DNA of 64,000 bases. Source: Colius striatus. Its lineage: Eukaryota; Chordata; Aves; Coliiformes; Coliidae. The notes beneath the pieces are model-generated. The model had not been told where the DNA came from and ran no database searches. It saw nothing but the letters and a program-made list of their open reading frames with translations. The stretch is taken from the NCBI RefSeq assembly GCF_028858725.1, contig NC_084761.1:34316501-34380500 (forward strand), given 5' to 3'. Of this stretch, positions 37,724 to 51,000 are shown in pieces. Every line of letters begins with the position of its first letter. Positions within the stretch are counted from its first letter, which is position 1. The position numbers and the translations under genes are program-made.

Positions 37724-40700
37724 GGTAACAGTTCTATTTAGGGAAGGTGGAGTATTGTTAGATCCGGGTGGGGAGGAGTAAAAGTAGATGTGTGTTTCAG
37801 ATACAAGAAAAATGGAAAAGATAATTGCATGAAACATGTCACTGTTTAATGGATGTTAGTGTTTAAAGATATGGCATCTTGAAACTAACATGCTTAGCAA
37901 AAAGCAGTACTTCAACATGTCGGAGCTGATAAACATTCAAATCTCTTTTTTTACACAGAGGAGAAGTCAAAAGAGAATGCTTTCTGTATTTTTTTTTTTC
38001 TCCCAATAGTTATATGTGTTTTTAAGCAGCACACAGAGCTCACTTTTCTTTGAAGCCATGTGTCTGTTATTCTGCTAGTTGTCATTAGGGCTGTCTGAAC
38101 CTTGTCCTGTCAAACAATAAGAACAAATCATGTGAGGGAACCTGAGGTGTCAACGTTGACTTAATTTTTTTCTTGTTAGTAATTACTCCACTGAATTATG
38201 AGAGATGAGTTTGTTAGTTGCAGCTGATTAATACTCATTTTGTATCTCACTGAACCAGTGAGCAGTGCTATGAAGCTTTTAAAAAAGAGGTGTTCACTGG
38301 ATCTTAGTGCAAGTTTTGAGTGCTTGCTTCTGTACACCGATTGGAAGAGCATCAGGCTGAAAATGAAAGATATGTAGACCTTTTTGAAGTTCTTGCTCTG
38401 TTCTTAGGGATGAAATTTTGCCATTTACTTCAGACTGTTTGTTGGTGCTTGAGAGAAATTCACCTTGATTTGGATGATCCAAAAGCCTTCCACAGCTACC
38501 AGAGAGGATCAGTTCAAGGCATGATCAGGTTACCCTAAGGGCAGGGATTTGTCCTTGCTTTGGTTTTGACCCCATCAACCATTGGTTATGTAATCAAATA
38601 CATTTTTTCCTGCTCTGTCCGTTCAACTTGCCTTTTTGCGTACCTTTCAAGATGTGATGATCCAATACATTACAGAGAAATGACTGAATAAACAGCTGGA
38701 GATGTTTCTGTATAAATATTAACTATGAAATCAAGTGTTTGAAAGCAGATGAGTTTAGTATTTGTGTTTCGTCTGTAGTATGAACAGAAAGTAAAGAGTT
38801 GAATGTAAAGAAAGGCAATACAAAGGTTAATAAAAGTGCTGCTTGTGTTTCTGAATACTGGGAAATTATTCAGGTTATAAGTTGCAGTCCTAGTGTAAAG
38901 ATTTAAAATTAAAAAATGAAGGCATTGTGTCTTTTTTTTTCTTTAATTGAAGCATGAGTGCATATTACGTATAGCCAGTGTTCTGCTCTGTGAAGCCCAA
39001 CTTGTATGTATAAAATAAAAGCTCATTTGAGTAGTCTTACAAGCCTAATGGAGGCATCATCTCAGCTTTATAAATAATGTAAGTTGTGTATAGTGTGGAG
39101 TCCCCAGAGACTGCAGAGAAAGCATCATTACTAGCCTTTTCAACCTGCTGGAGATCTTAAATTGATTTACAGCACTGAACTGGTGCAAAATGATACATCA
39201 GGATGACACAGGGTCAACCTGTAAAAGTCTATGATGTGAGCCCGTTAGTTCAGTCATCATAATTAAACCATATTATGAGGCCAGTGAAGCAAGTGTCTGT
39301 GATGTCCCATTATGCTTCAGATATGGGTGGTTTAATCAAATAAAGTGAGCACTGCGTTTATTATTTAAGTTATGCAAAGAGTTGTTGAAATTAAAACCCA
39401 TGGCCCCATGAAGAATAAATACTGAGCTAATTTAGGTTGACTTTTAAGCTCTTGCAGCAAGTGAAGTAGATGAAGGGATGTGCAGCTTGGAGGAGTATGT
39501 GGGGGAAGTGGTTATGAGTGAGTATCTCTGAATTTTATATATCCTTTTTCAAGCCTCAGAATCAACTAGACTTTACCTGCAGATCATGCTATTAGATATC
39601 AAACGGACAAACAGGCAAACAAGGTAATGGTTTGGGGTTTTATTTTTCCTTAGTATTTTTATCCTTCTAGAATTTGTAACTCTTAAAATGTTCCTGCAGA
39701 TCAGAGTTCTTGTGTAAGATAAAGCATCTTAGACAATCTTGAACGATATGACCAAACTTGTTCTGGAACAGAGACTGTAATTTTAAATATGGGTTGACAT
39801 AGGTCACCCTACATTTCTTAATGAAGGCAACTGTGGGTTCAGAGTTGTGTTTCTTCTCTAAGTAGCTTAGAAAGTAGCATGCTGCAGATGTTTATTATAT
39901 AACAAGCATTTTACCATCTTAGGCCTTGCTGTTTCTGCTCATAAAATCACTGTGAACTGTTTTGGGAAAATCCTGTTAAAACTCCCTTTTCGTCTTTCTA
40001 CTAGTCAGTATACAGCTTGGGGGTTTGAGAGTTTTGCATGTGTTAGTGGTTAAACCAACTCCTTGTACCTGAATTAGTGGAATTCTGCACTGCAACTCCA
40101 GAGTTTCTCCCAGCCAAGAAAGAGACATGTCTCTTATTTTTAGTCACAAATGTAACACAAAATTTTCTTTTGAATCGCTAGTGGTGAGAGATCGTTAGTC
40201 TCCAGGTTCAGTTGCATCTCAACAGCATGTACTTTAGTGAAGGTGCCTTCTGAATTGCATGTAAAAGAGTTCAAGCTTGCTTTTGGGTGCAGTGTCTTAC
40301 AAAATGTGGATGTGGAGCTCTCTTCTACTGTGTCAATGCAGCTGAATGAATGAAACTACCTTCTTGAAGACTGAGTCATAAAAACTGTAAAAATGAAAAA
40401 TGAAAATCAGATTTCACAACTTACCTTAGAGTTAGTGAAGCGATTGTGGTGCTTTTGTTGTTGTTTTTGAATTTCTGGGTTAGGTTTTGATGACACATTC
40501 ACCCATTTGTGTTCCCAGGGGAAAGGTCTGTTCTGCCTATAAAAACATCACTTGTTTCCCTCTAGTAGCTGCAGAGTATTCTTCCACTAGCCTTTCTTCT
40601 GTGGGTCTCAAAAAATTGAATACATACAAGTCTTAATAAAAATGCTGTGCGGTTCCTACAAGTTCACCGTTGAAGTTTACTGAACAGAAAATTTGAGTTT

Positions 40701-42568
40701 AAAACATAAAGACCATATTGGCAAGCATGCCTTGAACTACTAGTGACTTAAAGGCTCATCTACAAAGGCATCTTGCACTTCTCCAGCTATTTTGCACAAG
40801 CTATGATGGCATAACTTTAGAACAGCATAGAGGGTTTTTATGTTAGAATGGTGGTTTTCTGTTGGGGTGGGAAAGAAGTTACTTTAATACTTTTCAATTG
40901 ATATAGTTGTATCCCTAAAGGCTGTTATATGACTCTATTAGAATGTCCCTGTGCTTCAAGATTCAAAATAACCAGAGAAAATGTAAAGATTTGGCCTTTT
41001 GTGAAAGGCTTTGCAGAGGGTGGATTCAGGGATGAGGAGAAGGACACTCGACTGCTAATGCCTGCCACAAAGATCCTTCTCCTGGGACAAATGTTAATTT
41101 GTATTATAGGAGCTTTTTGATTTTGTGTGTGCTTGGGTGGGGGGCACCTTAGTTTCTTTAATGGGATGGAGGAGCCAAACGTTTCATAGAATAAACAGGC
41201 TAATTTTAAGGAATGTGAAACTTTTTCCAGAATGAACCCAGAGGGTATGGGGTATCCTCGGCTTTGGATTTATGCTTGCGTGTGCTGGCTTTGCAAGAGC
41301 CTCTTAATTGAATAGAAACACGAATTGAGCACATTACTTCTGATTAGTCTGTGTGAGGTCAAATATTCGGTGCACGTAAGGATGAACTCTGCAGAGTTGT
41401 GCAAGTAGGTCCACTTTCACTTTTTTTTATTATTTTGGGGAAGGAGGGAGCATTTGTATTGGGTCCTGTGGCACTGGGATTGCTGTGGTGGAAGCGTTGC
41501 ACATTACGGTGGTACCCTATGTGTGGCACAGCTGCTGGGTTGAGCTGTCATTAAATAACAAAGTTTTCTGCAAGGACAGAGTCCTTTGTTCAGTTGTGCT
41601 GTTCTTGTAAGCACTGTATCTTGGGAGACTGTGTGAAAACTGAGTTTAGATCAAGAGTTGGATCTTTTTTCCCTCTGTAGACCTTACAATGTAGGGAACC
41701 TGATGAGTGCAGCTATTCTGGACAGTTGCACAATTCAGTCTTTCGAACATAGCTCTGTAATTGTTCTCATCTGTATGTCACTTTTATTTCAATATGGAGT
41801 ATCCCCTGAGAGAGTGATATTACAGTAGATGTCACCAGTCTTTTTCATTTTGTTCTTCTCTCACCCTTCCCCTAGCATGCATGGGTGAAGTCTTAAGTAC
41901 AAGGAGGAAAACAAATTCTTTTTAAACATGTCTTCATATAAGTCATTATATTTAGGCACTGTGCAAAGCAGTATCATCCAAAGGCAACTATTATGTTGAC
42001 TTGGCATGTAAGCAAATCATTAATGTGGCTCACCAGTGATTTCTGCAGCATTATTTCATATTTCTGTGCTTTAAAAGGGAAGGCTTTTCCCAACATGGTA
42101 GCAGATGAGACTAGCTGAATAAGTTAGTGTACAGAGTCTGAATTACATCATGTAAGAGGATTTAAAGATATTTTAACTTGTTTTTCTCATGATAATAATC
42201 AAAATGCCAGTCCACATCGAAGTGATCTATGGACTCTCATTCCAATATTGGGAAACTTGGAAATACATTACAACTTTTTTACAATGCTAAAGTGATTGTA
42301 GAGACAATCATGAGAGTTTTCACTGTTTTCTTGCTTCTGTCTCCAGCATGGGTGTAAGAATCACGTCTGTCCTCCAGCTTCAGCTGATGGACCTTTTTTC
42401 AGTGCTGGGAGTTATTGTTACAGAGGAGGCTGAAAATGTATCCTCTTAATGCAGGTCTTGTGCCTGAGTTAGGTTGGGTTTCAGTATTCGAAGTGTTGCA
42501 GAGTTTCTTACACAGAGGTTGCCAGACTGATGCACATGTTTAAAATCTTGTCTAGGTAGATAAAAACA

Positions 42569-42594
42569 AAAAACCATGTGTGCACATGGTTTTT
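42569..42594. repeat. Perfect palindrome, 12-bp arms and 2-base loop
   Basis: AAAAACCATGTG is followed by TG and then its exact reverse complement, CACATGGTTTTT. On a DNA or RNA strand this could fold as a tight hairpin. No target-site duplication or longer inverted repeat extends it. It could be a dimeric transcription-factor site or chance. Confidence 0.85.
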
Positions 42595-44866
42595 AACAGC
42601 TGACATTTAGGTAGCAGGTCAAAAAGTTTTCAATGAATTCAGAGAATCCTTCATGTTCAGATTGCTTGAGGCATGCAGTGACCACAGTTGATCATACTTT
42701 TCCTTCTTTTCTCCCTCACATTATTCAATATTGGGAATTAGTATCTCATTCTTTTGTGCTTACATGAAAGACTGATTTACTGAGGATATTATTCTTGTAA
42801 GTAATTTCAGATTTGATTTCAAGCATGTTAAGGCACTGACAATAATAGCAGATTTCTGCCTGGTGTAGTGTCATGAAACCAGGACATGAGACTCTTGAAA
42901 GATACCTTGTTCTTACGCTGGTGTGTATGTAGGTGTGCTGCATCAGTGTGTGCACATATGAATGCCTAAAACAACATTTGCTGCTGTTGAAAATTAAATT
43001 GTTTAGATCAAATAAAGGTAGACTAAATCTATATATGGTTGACAACAGCCTGTAGATTTATCAAGGTGTGTGTATATAATAACTGTTTAAGCAGTATTTA
43101 AGTATTTATATATAAATGTTTAAAAGCATAAAGTCAGGGTTAAAGACAAGGTAAATAACTGGAGAATTGTGTTGCAACAAACTGTGTCTTCCACTTAAAT
43201 GTGTTTCTAAGGGTAATAGGAGGAGGAAACATCTGCTGTTTGGTCAGATGCTTTTAATGAGTTGCATATTTGGCTTTATTCTATCAATATGTTTCACTTT
43301 TGTATCTATTAGGTTTCATTTGAATATTAACATGGGAGGAATTAAATATCCTTGCTGTCTTACATGTATCTTACTAGTAATGACTTGAGCTGACATGTTG
43401 AGAGATGAAGTAAGTGGCTTATAGCTAGCTGTATTTCCCAAGGCAGTGGAGACAAGACTCACAAAAATTCTCTCTAAGACAGATTTGGAAGTACTGTGTG
43501 TGAGACGGGGTGGAAGGTAGCATGGAACTGACATCTGCTGTTTCACTTCATGGTTTAATTCTTTGTGATGCCCTATAAATAACAAAACATAAGAGTAGCA
43601 AAAGTGTACAGGTTGGGATTTTCTTTGTTGTTTTTTAACTCTTTGTCTTTCTTTTCATTCTGACCCTCTCAAGATATTTTGGTAGGACAAGAATTTGGCA
43701 TAACAGCTTTGCTTACAATTGTCCAGTTGCCTTTTTTTTCTAAGGGCTTCTGAGCTGTATTGCATGAAACACAAAAGTTACTTTCAACGTGGGCCACTAG
43801 CACCCACTTAGGAGTGGAGATTTTCCTCATAGATCCTGAAAAGTTGCTAAAACTGACTTACCAAAAAAACCAGTTCTGTTTGGTGAAGGGCCTTTTTTTC
43901 TTGATATCTAAATGCTCTGTTGTGAAATTCACTATCTTTTTACCACTGTTGTGATTTTCTTAATGAAATCTTCTTTGGAGAAAGCATGTTTGGTTTGGTT
44001 TTATTTTAACACAGAGAGGACTTTAGGGAGGACTTCTTTCAGGTTAGTACAACTACACAGTGTCACATTTCTATGTATATTAAATTAATTCTTGCTTTTG
44101 CAGGTAGGCTGGAAGACAAGCAGTATGGAATATGGCAAGGGATAGTCACGGTTGCTGAAGGTAGCTGGTGTTACAGTGATGAGCATGATACGCCAGCCTC
44201 TGTAAATCAGAATCTTTTATCAGCTCACAAACAGTAAAAAGAAGTGTGGAAAAGTAACTTCTTGCATTTTAATGGAACAAAGACACACAGGAACCCGAAC
44301 TTTAAGGGTACAAGCAGTGAAAGAAGCATGAGTGAGGCAACTCAGAAGACTTCTGGATGCTTTGAAAATACTCTGGGAGTTACATTAAATTTGAAGAGGG
44401 GTTATTTTTCTCTGCTTTGCCTTTTGCTCTCTGGTTTGTATTTGAAATTCTTAGAAGTACAGTAAGGTCACAGGCCATTTTAAATAGGACTTGTTGAAAT
44501 GGTCAAAATTGGGGAAACAAAGTTATCTGATGGACATTTTAGTCATACTTCATGAGTGGAAATCTGAAAAAAAATCTTCTATCCTCTATTGAGATGTATG
44601 AATTTTGATTAATAGCACTGAATTCTTCAAGCTTGACTTCCTGGTGAAAATGCTATGTTACTTTAAAAAGCAGTGCTCTCATGACTCTGCCTATGCACAG
44701 CAAATAGAGTTTGGTCCCTACCTCTTTTATCTAGTACCACTCAATGAGATTTTGTATTTGTACCGAGGCAAACAGGGTTGTATCCAGTTTTCCTGAAGCA
44801 GCTGTTTTTCTGATGTAGACCCAATTCTTGTTTTTAAATTATTAGCAGGTGGTTGTTTTGAGAACT

Positions 44867-44982
44867 TCACAGAATCACAGGATGGCTGAGATTGGAAGGG
44901 ACTTCAGGACGACATCTGGTCCAACCCCCTGCTTAGGCAGGACTGTCTCAGTTGCTCAGAACAATGTCCAAATGGCACTCTC
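44867..44982 (-). mobile_element. CR1 LINE, short 3' fragment (copy D)
   Basis: The plus strand reads TCACAGAATCACAGGATGG, then GGAAGGGACTTCAGGACG, then GGTCCAACCCCCTG. This is the reverse complement of a CR1 3' untranslated end. It is only about 115 bp and lies inside the SMAD1 5' intron in reverse orientation. It ends next to a T-rich block at 44983-45004. Confidence 0.9.
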
Positions 44983-45007
44983 TTTTTTTTTTCTTTTTTT
45001 TTTTCAG
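44980..45007 (+). other. Strong splice-acceptor-like polypyrimidine site
   Basis: T10, C, then T11 is immediately followed by CAG/TAGTATG, which matches the vertebrate 3' splice-site consensus very well. It lies on the SMAD1 strand within the 5' intron, directly beside a CR1 fragment. A GTGAGA that could serve as a donor follows near 45216. It may mark an unannotated alternative 5'-UTR exon, or it may be a pseudo-acceptor made from simple sequence. Confidence 0.25.
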
Positions 45008-48000
45008 TAGTATGACAACATCATTGTTGTTTCACGACAGAGCTGAAAGTAGACTTTACCTAGACCTTGTAGACCTGACAACATGTACACGAGGACTTCA
45101 AGGATTGTTAGATATGTAATGGGATTACACTGGTTTAACTTCAAATGTGTAGTCTTTGAGGAATCTCAAACACATCTGAACAGTGTGATGTGCTGCGCAG
45201 AGAGGGAAGAGGGAGATGAGTGAGACAGGAATTCAACTCTTGTTTTTACTGATGTCTCATCATTTGTCTTCCATGTTCAGGACCAGAGCTTCATCTCCCT
45301 TCACACAGTCTCTTGGTCTTTCCTTTTGTCATCAGACACTTCTACTTTTTATCATTGAGGAGATTGAAAGAACAGACGTTGATTGTGTCTTTGTTCTGCT
45401 AATTACCGGGTGAACGCAGTGCTGAACTACGCTATTTTGAAAAATGTGAATTTTGATCTTGATGAATGTCTCGTAAAACCTGCCTTACATGTTGGTTGCC
45501 ATCTCAGCTATTACTGTTTCCAGTTTTGCATTTTTGCCTGCTACTGGCTTTACAGTCTGGCATACTTGGTAGCAGACCCTTTATTATCCATGCTAGCAAG
45601 TGTCAGTGTTAAGTGCTTCTACTTGGATGTAGTAGCCAGAGGAAAAGTCTTTGTCTTTATTAACTTAAAAACTTAAGATAACATTTATAATTATGTTTCT
45701 GTAATGTGTCATATTAGATTTCATCTGGAAAATATAAATACTTTTAGCTTAGAACTCTATAGTGTGCGGTGTTTTTGAACAGATGAATATGAAACCACTC
45801 TTCTTTTTTTTCCTGAAGTTTGCAGTCGAGTTAGATCAGAAGGCTGGTAGCAGAGGAGGGTTGAAGTACTTGCTAAAGCATTTCATTATTCAGAACCAGC
45901 TAGGGCAGAGCTCATTGCTCTGGATGTGAGATGGGGTTTTACAAATCTACTGAAGTACTGATTGATGTCTGAGTGTGAGCTAATCTTTGTCCTGGATATC
46001 ATTTGAAATGGGAATGGGGAGGGGTGGCAGATCCACAAGATGGAGAGAACTGTTTAACAGTTTGGCTCCTTTCAACCCCAGCCACAGATTTCTTTGTGTA
46101 TGCTGGCTGGCTTTGGTGCTCATCTGGCTTTGAGCTGATCCAGCTGTTCTGCAGAACATCTTGGGTTTGATTTTGCCAGGTTAGGAAGGTGAATTGGCTG
46201 ACAGACTGTAAGTACAGGGGAAATTTTGTTGAAGTACCAAATCTGGCACAAGGGAGTAAAGGGAAACCTTTTTCTTTTTGGGCATGAGCAAGCCATTAGA
46301 GCTGCTCATCTGCTTGTGGAGCTGTGACCTTACTGGCCCAAGGTGGCTGTTGGAGGTAGCCAGTTATAGACGAGTACTGTATTACTCCCAGATGAAGACT
46401 TCCTTAATATGCTTGCCAAGGAAAGGTCTAATTCACAGGGTTTTTTTCCCAGATACTTACGTTGGTGATTAGCATGGTGAGGTTAGACTGCCAACAGTTA
46501 CGTCAGTCACAAAGCCCCAGTGTAGTTATATTGGCAGCAAAACGACAATGATTAATGATACGGTGTATTTTATGAGGGGTGAGGGAGGATGGATGAGGAG
46601 GAACACTTAAACAAGCTTTTCTGGTCAAGTGCTGTTTTGCTAGTTAAACTGCAAGCTACATTATAAATGTTTCTCTAGTTTAATGCATCTGTTTGAGCAG
46701 AGCACATCTAGTGCACATTCTGTATGAGATAGGACAAATGTTTTTCCTCATGGGGGAGAAGATTATCCCCAAAGTTTTAACTTACTAGTAGTGGAAACTT
46801 TCTTTTCCTTGTTAGAGGATGAAATAACTTGATACAACTGGCAGCATTATCAGGTCCTGGCAGGTACTGTTAGCAGTGTTATCAAGAAATTAGAGAAAAG
46901 TGAAATATTAAATCCATTAAAATCTCCTTTGTAAGACCAGGCTGGTGTAACCAGATATAACTGACAGTGAAGATAATTAGGGCACCTGAAGCTGATGTGT
47001 GTTGTAAGCTACACTGTGTGTAGCTTTCCTGGGTTATGCACCACTGCATAAGGCACGTGGAAATTTCTGTCTTTCAATCCACTTTCCTGAGAAGAAATTT
47101 AGAAAGCGCATATTTTAATAGTATGTGGGAAGTGTGTTTAGAAACACTTTTTCTTGTTACTTGTAGCTATTTAATGTCTTAGAACATTGCATCTTTTGTA
47201 AGATATTTCTTACCTTCAAGGAATTAGACTATCTACAAATTTAAAATATTAACTTTAGGTATTTTCCCTAATGGCAACACTGGAGTGAGATTCATGCTGA
47301 ATTAATTCCCTTGTAGCCTTTAGTTGTGCCAAGGAACTATGCAGACCCTTGGGAACCTGGCTGTAATTTATTTTTTTTTCCTCTGGTTTGGCTACAGCTT
47401 CTCTTAAGTTTTGTTCTGTGCAGAAAACATCACCTAATGTAACTGACATAAACACTTCAGGGATACTTACCACAATTTACTCTTCCCTTTGCCCTTGTCC
47501 CCACTAGTTTATCAGCTACGACTCTTGCTCATGGTCAGACCTACTGCATCTCCTGTGGTTTGAGAACACTGTGCAGTTCAGAACAAGGAACACTGGTGGC
47601 AGCCTGCTTTCCTCAAGTCTCATATTTCTGAATATTTCCATCACACTATGGGCTGTCTTCTTGCCTCCCCTGACTTGGGACATCAAGGCTCTCAATCTTC
47701 CAAGCCAGCCAAGAAGTCAAGGTCCTTTAAGCCTAAGAGCCCGTTATCTCAAGAACTGGGTTCAGCCCCAGAATTAAAGGCATCTGGACTGTCAGCTTAA
47801 AGACAAAGGACCTGAAATCTGTGTGTTCTTGTGTACTAGCTTTCATCTTAGAGGTAAGTAGTCTTGGAAAGCTACAAGTCCTGGAATTCTATTCTTGCAG
47901 TCTCATTTTGTGATGTATTTGGGGCTTGGAGTCCTTCTGTCCTCTGTACTAGGACAGCTATGACTGTTTGTACAGTAGCAGACAGCAGTGAAAAACTTGG

Positions 48001-51000
48001 GAAGCATTATGGTTATTTTACCTATCCTGCTGCTAACACTGCAGAGCATGTGGTGTTTAGGAAGTACTGTGTTTTGGTCTCTCAACTGTAAGGTTACTGT
48101 ACTGCAGCTTTGCAAAACCTGAATTTTGAAACTTTAAAGTGGTCTTTGAACTTCATGGTGGAATGAAGTAATAAGTTGCCTTAACTTCGTATGCAGAGTC
48201 ATACAGGCTCTGTTAATAAAAAAAAAGCTTGCAGATAAGGAAAGGTTGCTGAGTAATTCTTTATGTGGCTTGATTCCACTTCTAAAATCATAAAAAGCTT
48301 ACAGATAACCAGGGGATCAGATATTTCCTCGTGTTGTGAAACTTCTGTATTCCAGTAAGCAATGTAGGAGGATATCTCCCACTTCCTTTTAAGCTATGAG
48401 GTTCCCAAGTGCTGTATGACCTGTCAGTTCCTATCTGTGGGCTGAAGCCTTTGTATGAAACCCTCCATAGCCTTGATCTCAGGGATATAAGAAAACAGTT
48501 TGATGTGAGATTTTGCAGATGTCCTGGCACAGGGTTGTGACAGCTGCTTTTGCCTCATCCCACAGGTTTTTTGGATCTCTCAGACTCCTCACATATGGCT
48601 GAGTCCTTGTTTTGTGCTGTTGGAATGGAAATGGTGTGTTTGTGACTTCTGGGTCTGTGCTTGGCTGTTCTCTCACAGCAGTAGTTAGGAGGTACTTTTG
48701 GCTGTGATCAGTAGCAGAGCTGTACTCTGGTCTCATCCTGGTGCCTTTGCACTCTGGCCAGTTGCTGCAGTGGTCATCGGTTTCTGCTCAAGGCAAGCTG
48801 CCTCTAGCCAAGTGACTTACTGCCCTTTTCCTCCATGGCATGGAGGTATTTCCTGGGGTAACAGCAAGTACTGTCACAGAGCTGTTTTAGTGCCATCCTG
48901 TCAGCAAATGTTTTGTGCTCGTGGTCACCTCTCTGGCCCTCTCTGTCTGACATTTGCCTCACAATCAGTAGTTTTCAAGAGTTTTGCTCTCCACTTGTTA
49001 GCAGCATAAGCTAAGGCTTGACACGAGTAAGTGCCTTGTCCAAAGAAAATGAGAGCTATGTGTCCTGAGCAGCAGCTCGACACCCTCAATGACGGTACTC
49101 CTGACAACAAGGGTTTAGAGGCAGGAAAAAATTGCACTGATAGCAAACTCAGTTGCAGTCAGTAGACTTCTTTGGATTAAAGTGTTTGCAAAGAACAGAA
49201 CTTTTAGACTTCATTGGTGAAGCAGCTGTCGTCTGGAAAGGCCATTGACCTCCACCCACTGTACCATGTATTCCTGTTTTGTTCCAAGTGTGCCTGCCAG
49301 TTCAGGGGAAAGCTCATGCTCCTAATGCCTGGTCTTCAGTTGAACCAAAAACCACTCCTTTGGTTCCCTGGAGTAATTGTTTGGATGAAAACATTTGTAA
49401 AAGTAAGAGACTAAGTAAGTGCCTTCATAGTTGTGTGCCAATAGCTTTATTATCTTTCAAGTATAGTTTTTAGTATTGGTGAAATTGTACCATATTCTAG
49501 GATTACATTGGGTTATAGCTTCAGGCTTTTACCAGTTTTTAGTGTAGATAAGCTCAGACTTGTACCTCACATACCAGTAAAGGCCTTGATCAACCTAGGT
49601 ATATGTTAGCTGACATATTTTAAATATGAACCCAAGGCTTCCTTGGCCTGATCTCTGGATGATCCCTATAAATTTGTATTTGTCTGTAAATTGTAATATT
49701 TAAAGAGTCTTACTTTCTTGTGTGTAAGCTGAAAGGACATCTCTAAAAACTGTCATCTTGGCTTCTTCCATTTGTAAATGGTCTGGACAATTCAGGTGTC
49801 TTTCAAATAACAATATACTACTAAAGGGTACCTGTTGTGATGTAGTACTGCAGTTGCTGCTCACTGTCCTGGGAAGCAGGAGCAGACTGGATTTTGTCAT
49901 CTGAAGTCCAGTCCTGGTTTTCAGAAGGCCACTAATGACATGCCATAATTAAACAATGTTTCATTGGATGGTGGTGATCTGGCAAATCTTGATGTTTGTT
50001 TCTGGGTTGTATAAACTTGGCTTGGCAAGCTGTATCATCTTTAAACACTTTCTCTGTCCAGAATGGTAGTTGTGAATTGCAGGATGCTTCACAAAAATCA
50101 ACCCAGAACTTCACTCTGTCTCCTGTCATTTTAAAGATATGATGAAGATAGAATGCTTTAAAGGTAATTTCAAGGCAAAAAAATCCCTCCTTAGTTTTTG
50201 CAAATAAGGCAAAGAAGAAGAAAGCTAGAGGAATCCTATTTAAAAAGTAAAGTATGCATCTCATGAAATGTATTGAAATGTTTCAAGTATTGGCAAACTG
50301 AAGAGGCCGTTCTTATTTCAGGTGTAGAAATGGTGGATGGGGGACCAATCTGTGAAAAGATATTTTGAAATTTATTTCAACAATGTTCCTTTTTTTGTTT
50401 ACTTTTCGTCAGCTTATTATTCTTTGCTAAGGCTTAACCCAGCAATATTTGTATTAGTGAAAAAGCAGTTTTTCTTTCTTCATTTTTTTAATTGTCTCTT
50501 GCTTTGATGAAATGTTTTGCTTTAAACCTGGGGATCTTGATCTGTAATTTAACATCTCTACTTAATCTCTTATAAATGAAGTCTGAGTCACAGTCTTTAG
50601 AAGTGCTTTAAATGCAACTGATGTAACTGTATTGGTGCATGGTCTTAGTAAAATTAATCCTTTTTAAGAGAAATGGCTTGCATAAACTAAGCATTTGGTG
50701 GGGTTGCCTCCTTAAAAATACCCTATTGTAGCACTACTCTGTTTGGTGCTGACAAATCCCTTTCTAAATTCGTAGTCTGTGCTAGACTGTGCAGAACTGT
50801 GAAGAAAAAGCACATCTTACATTTTATGAGCTCTAATAAAAAATGTTGATGCCTGAGTGGGGATGGACATTTTTTTGTTTGTTTCTTTATAAAGGTTTTC
50901 CTTTATGCTGAAAATGTATGTTTTAATTACTTTACTGACATGTCACTTTCAAGGATTTTTTAAAAATTTTCCCCATCTCACCTGTGAAGGAAGTTCCTCC

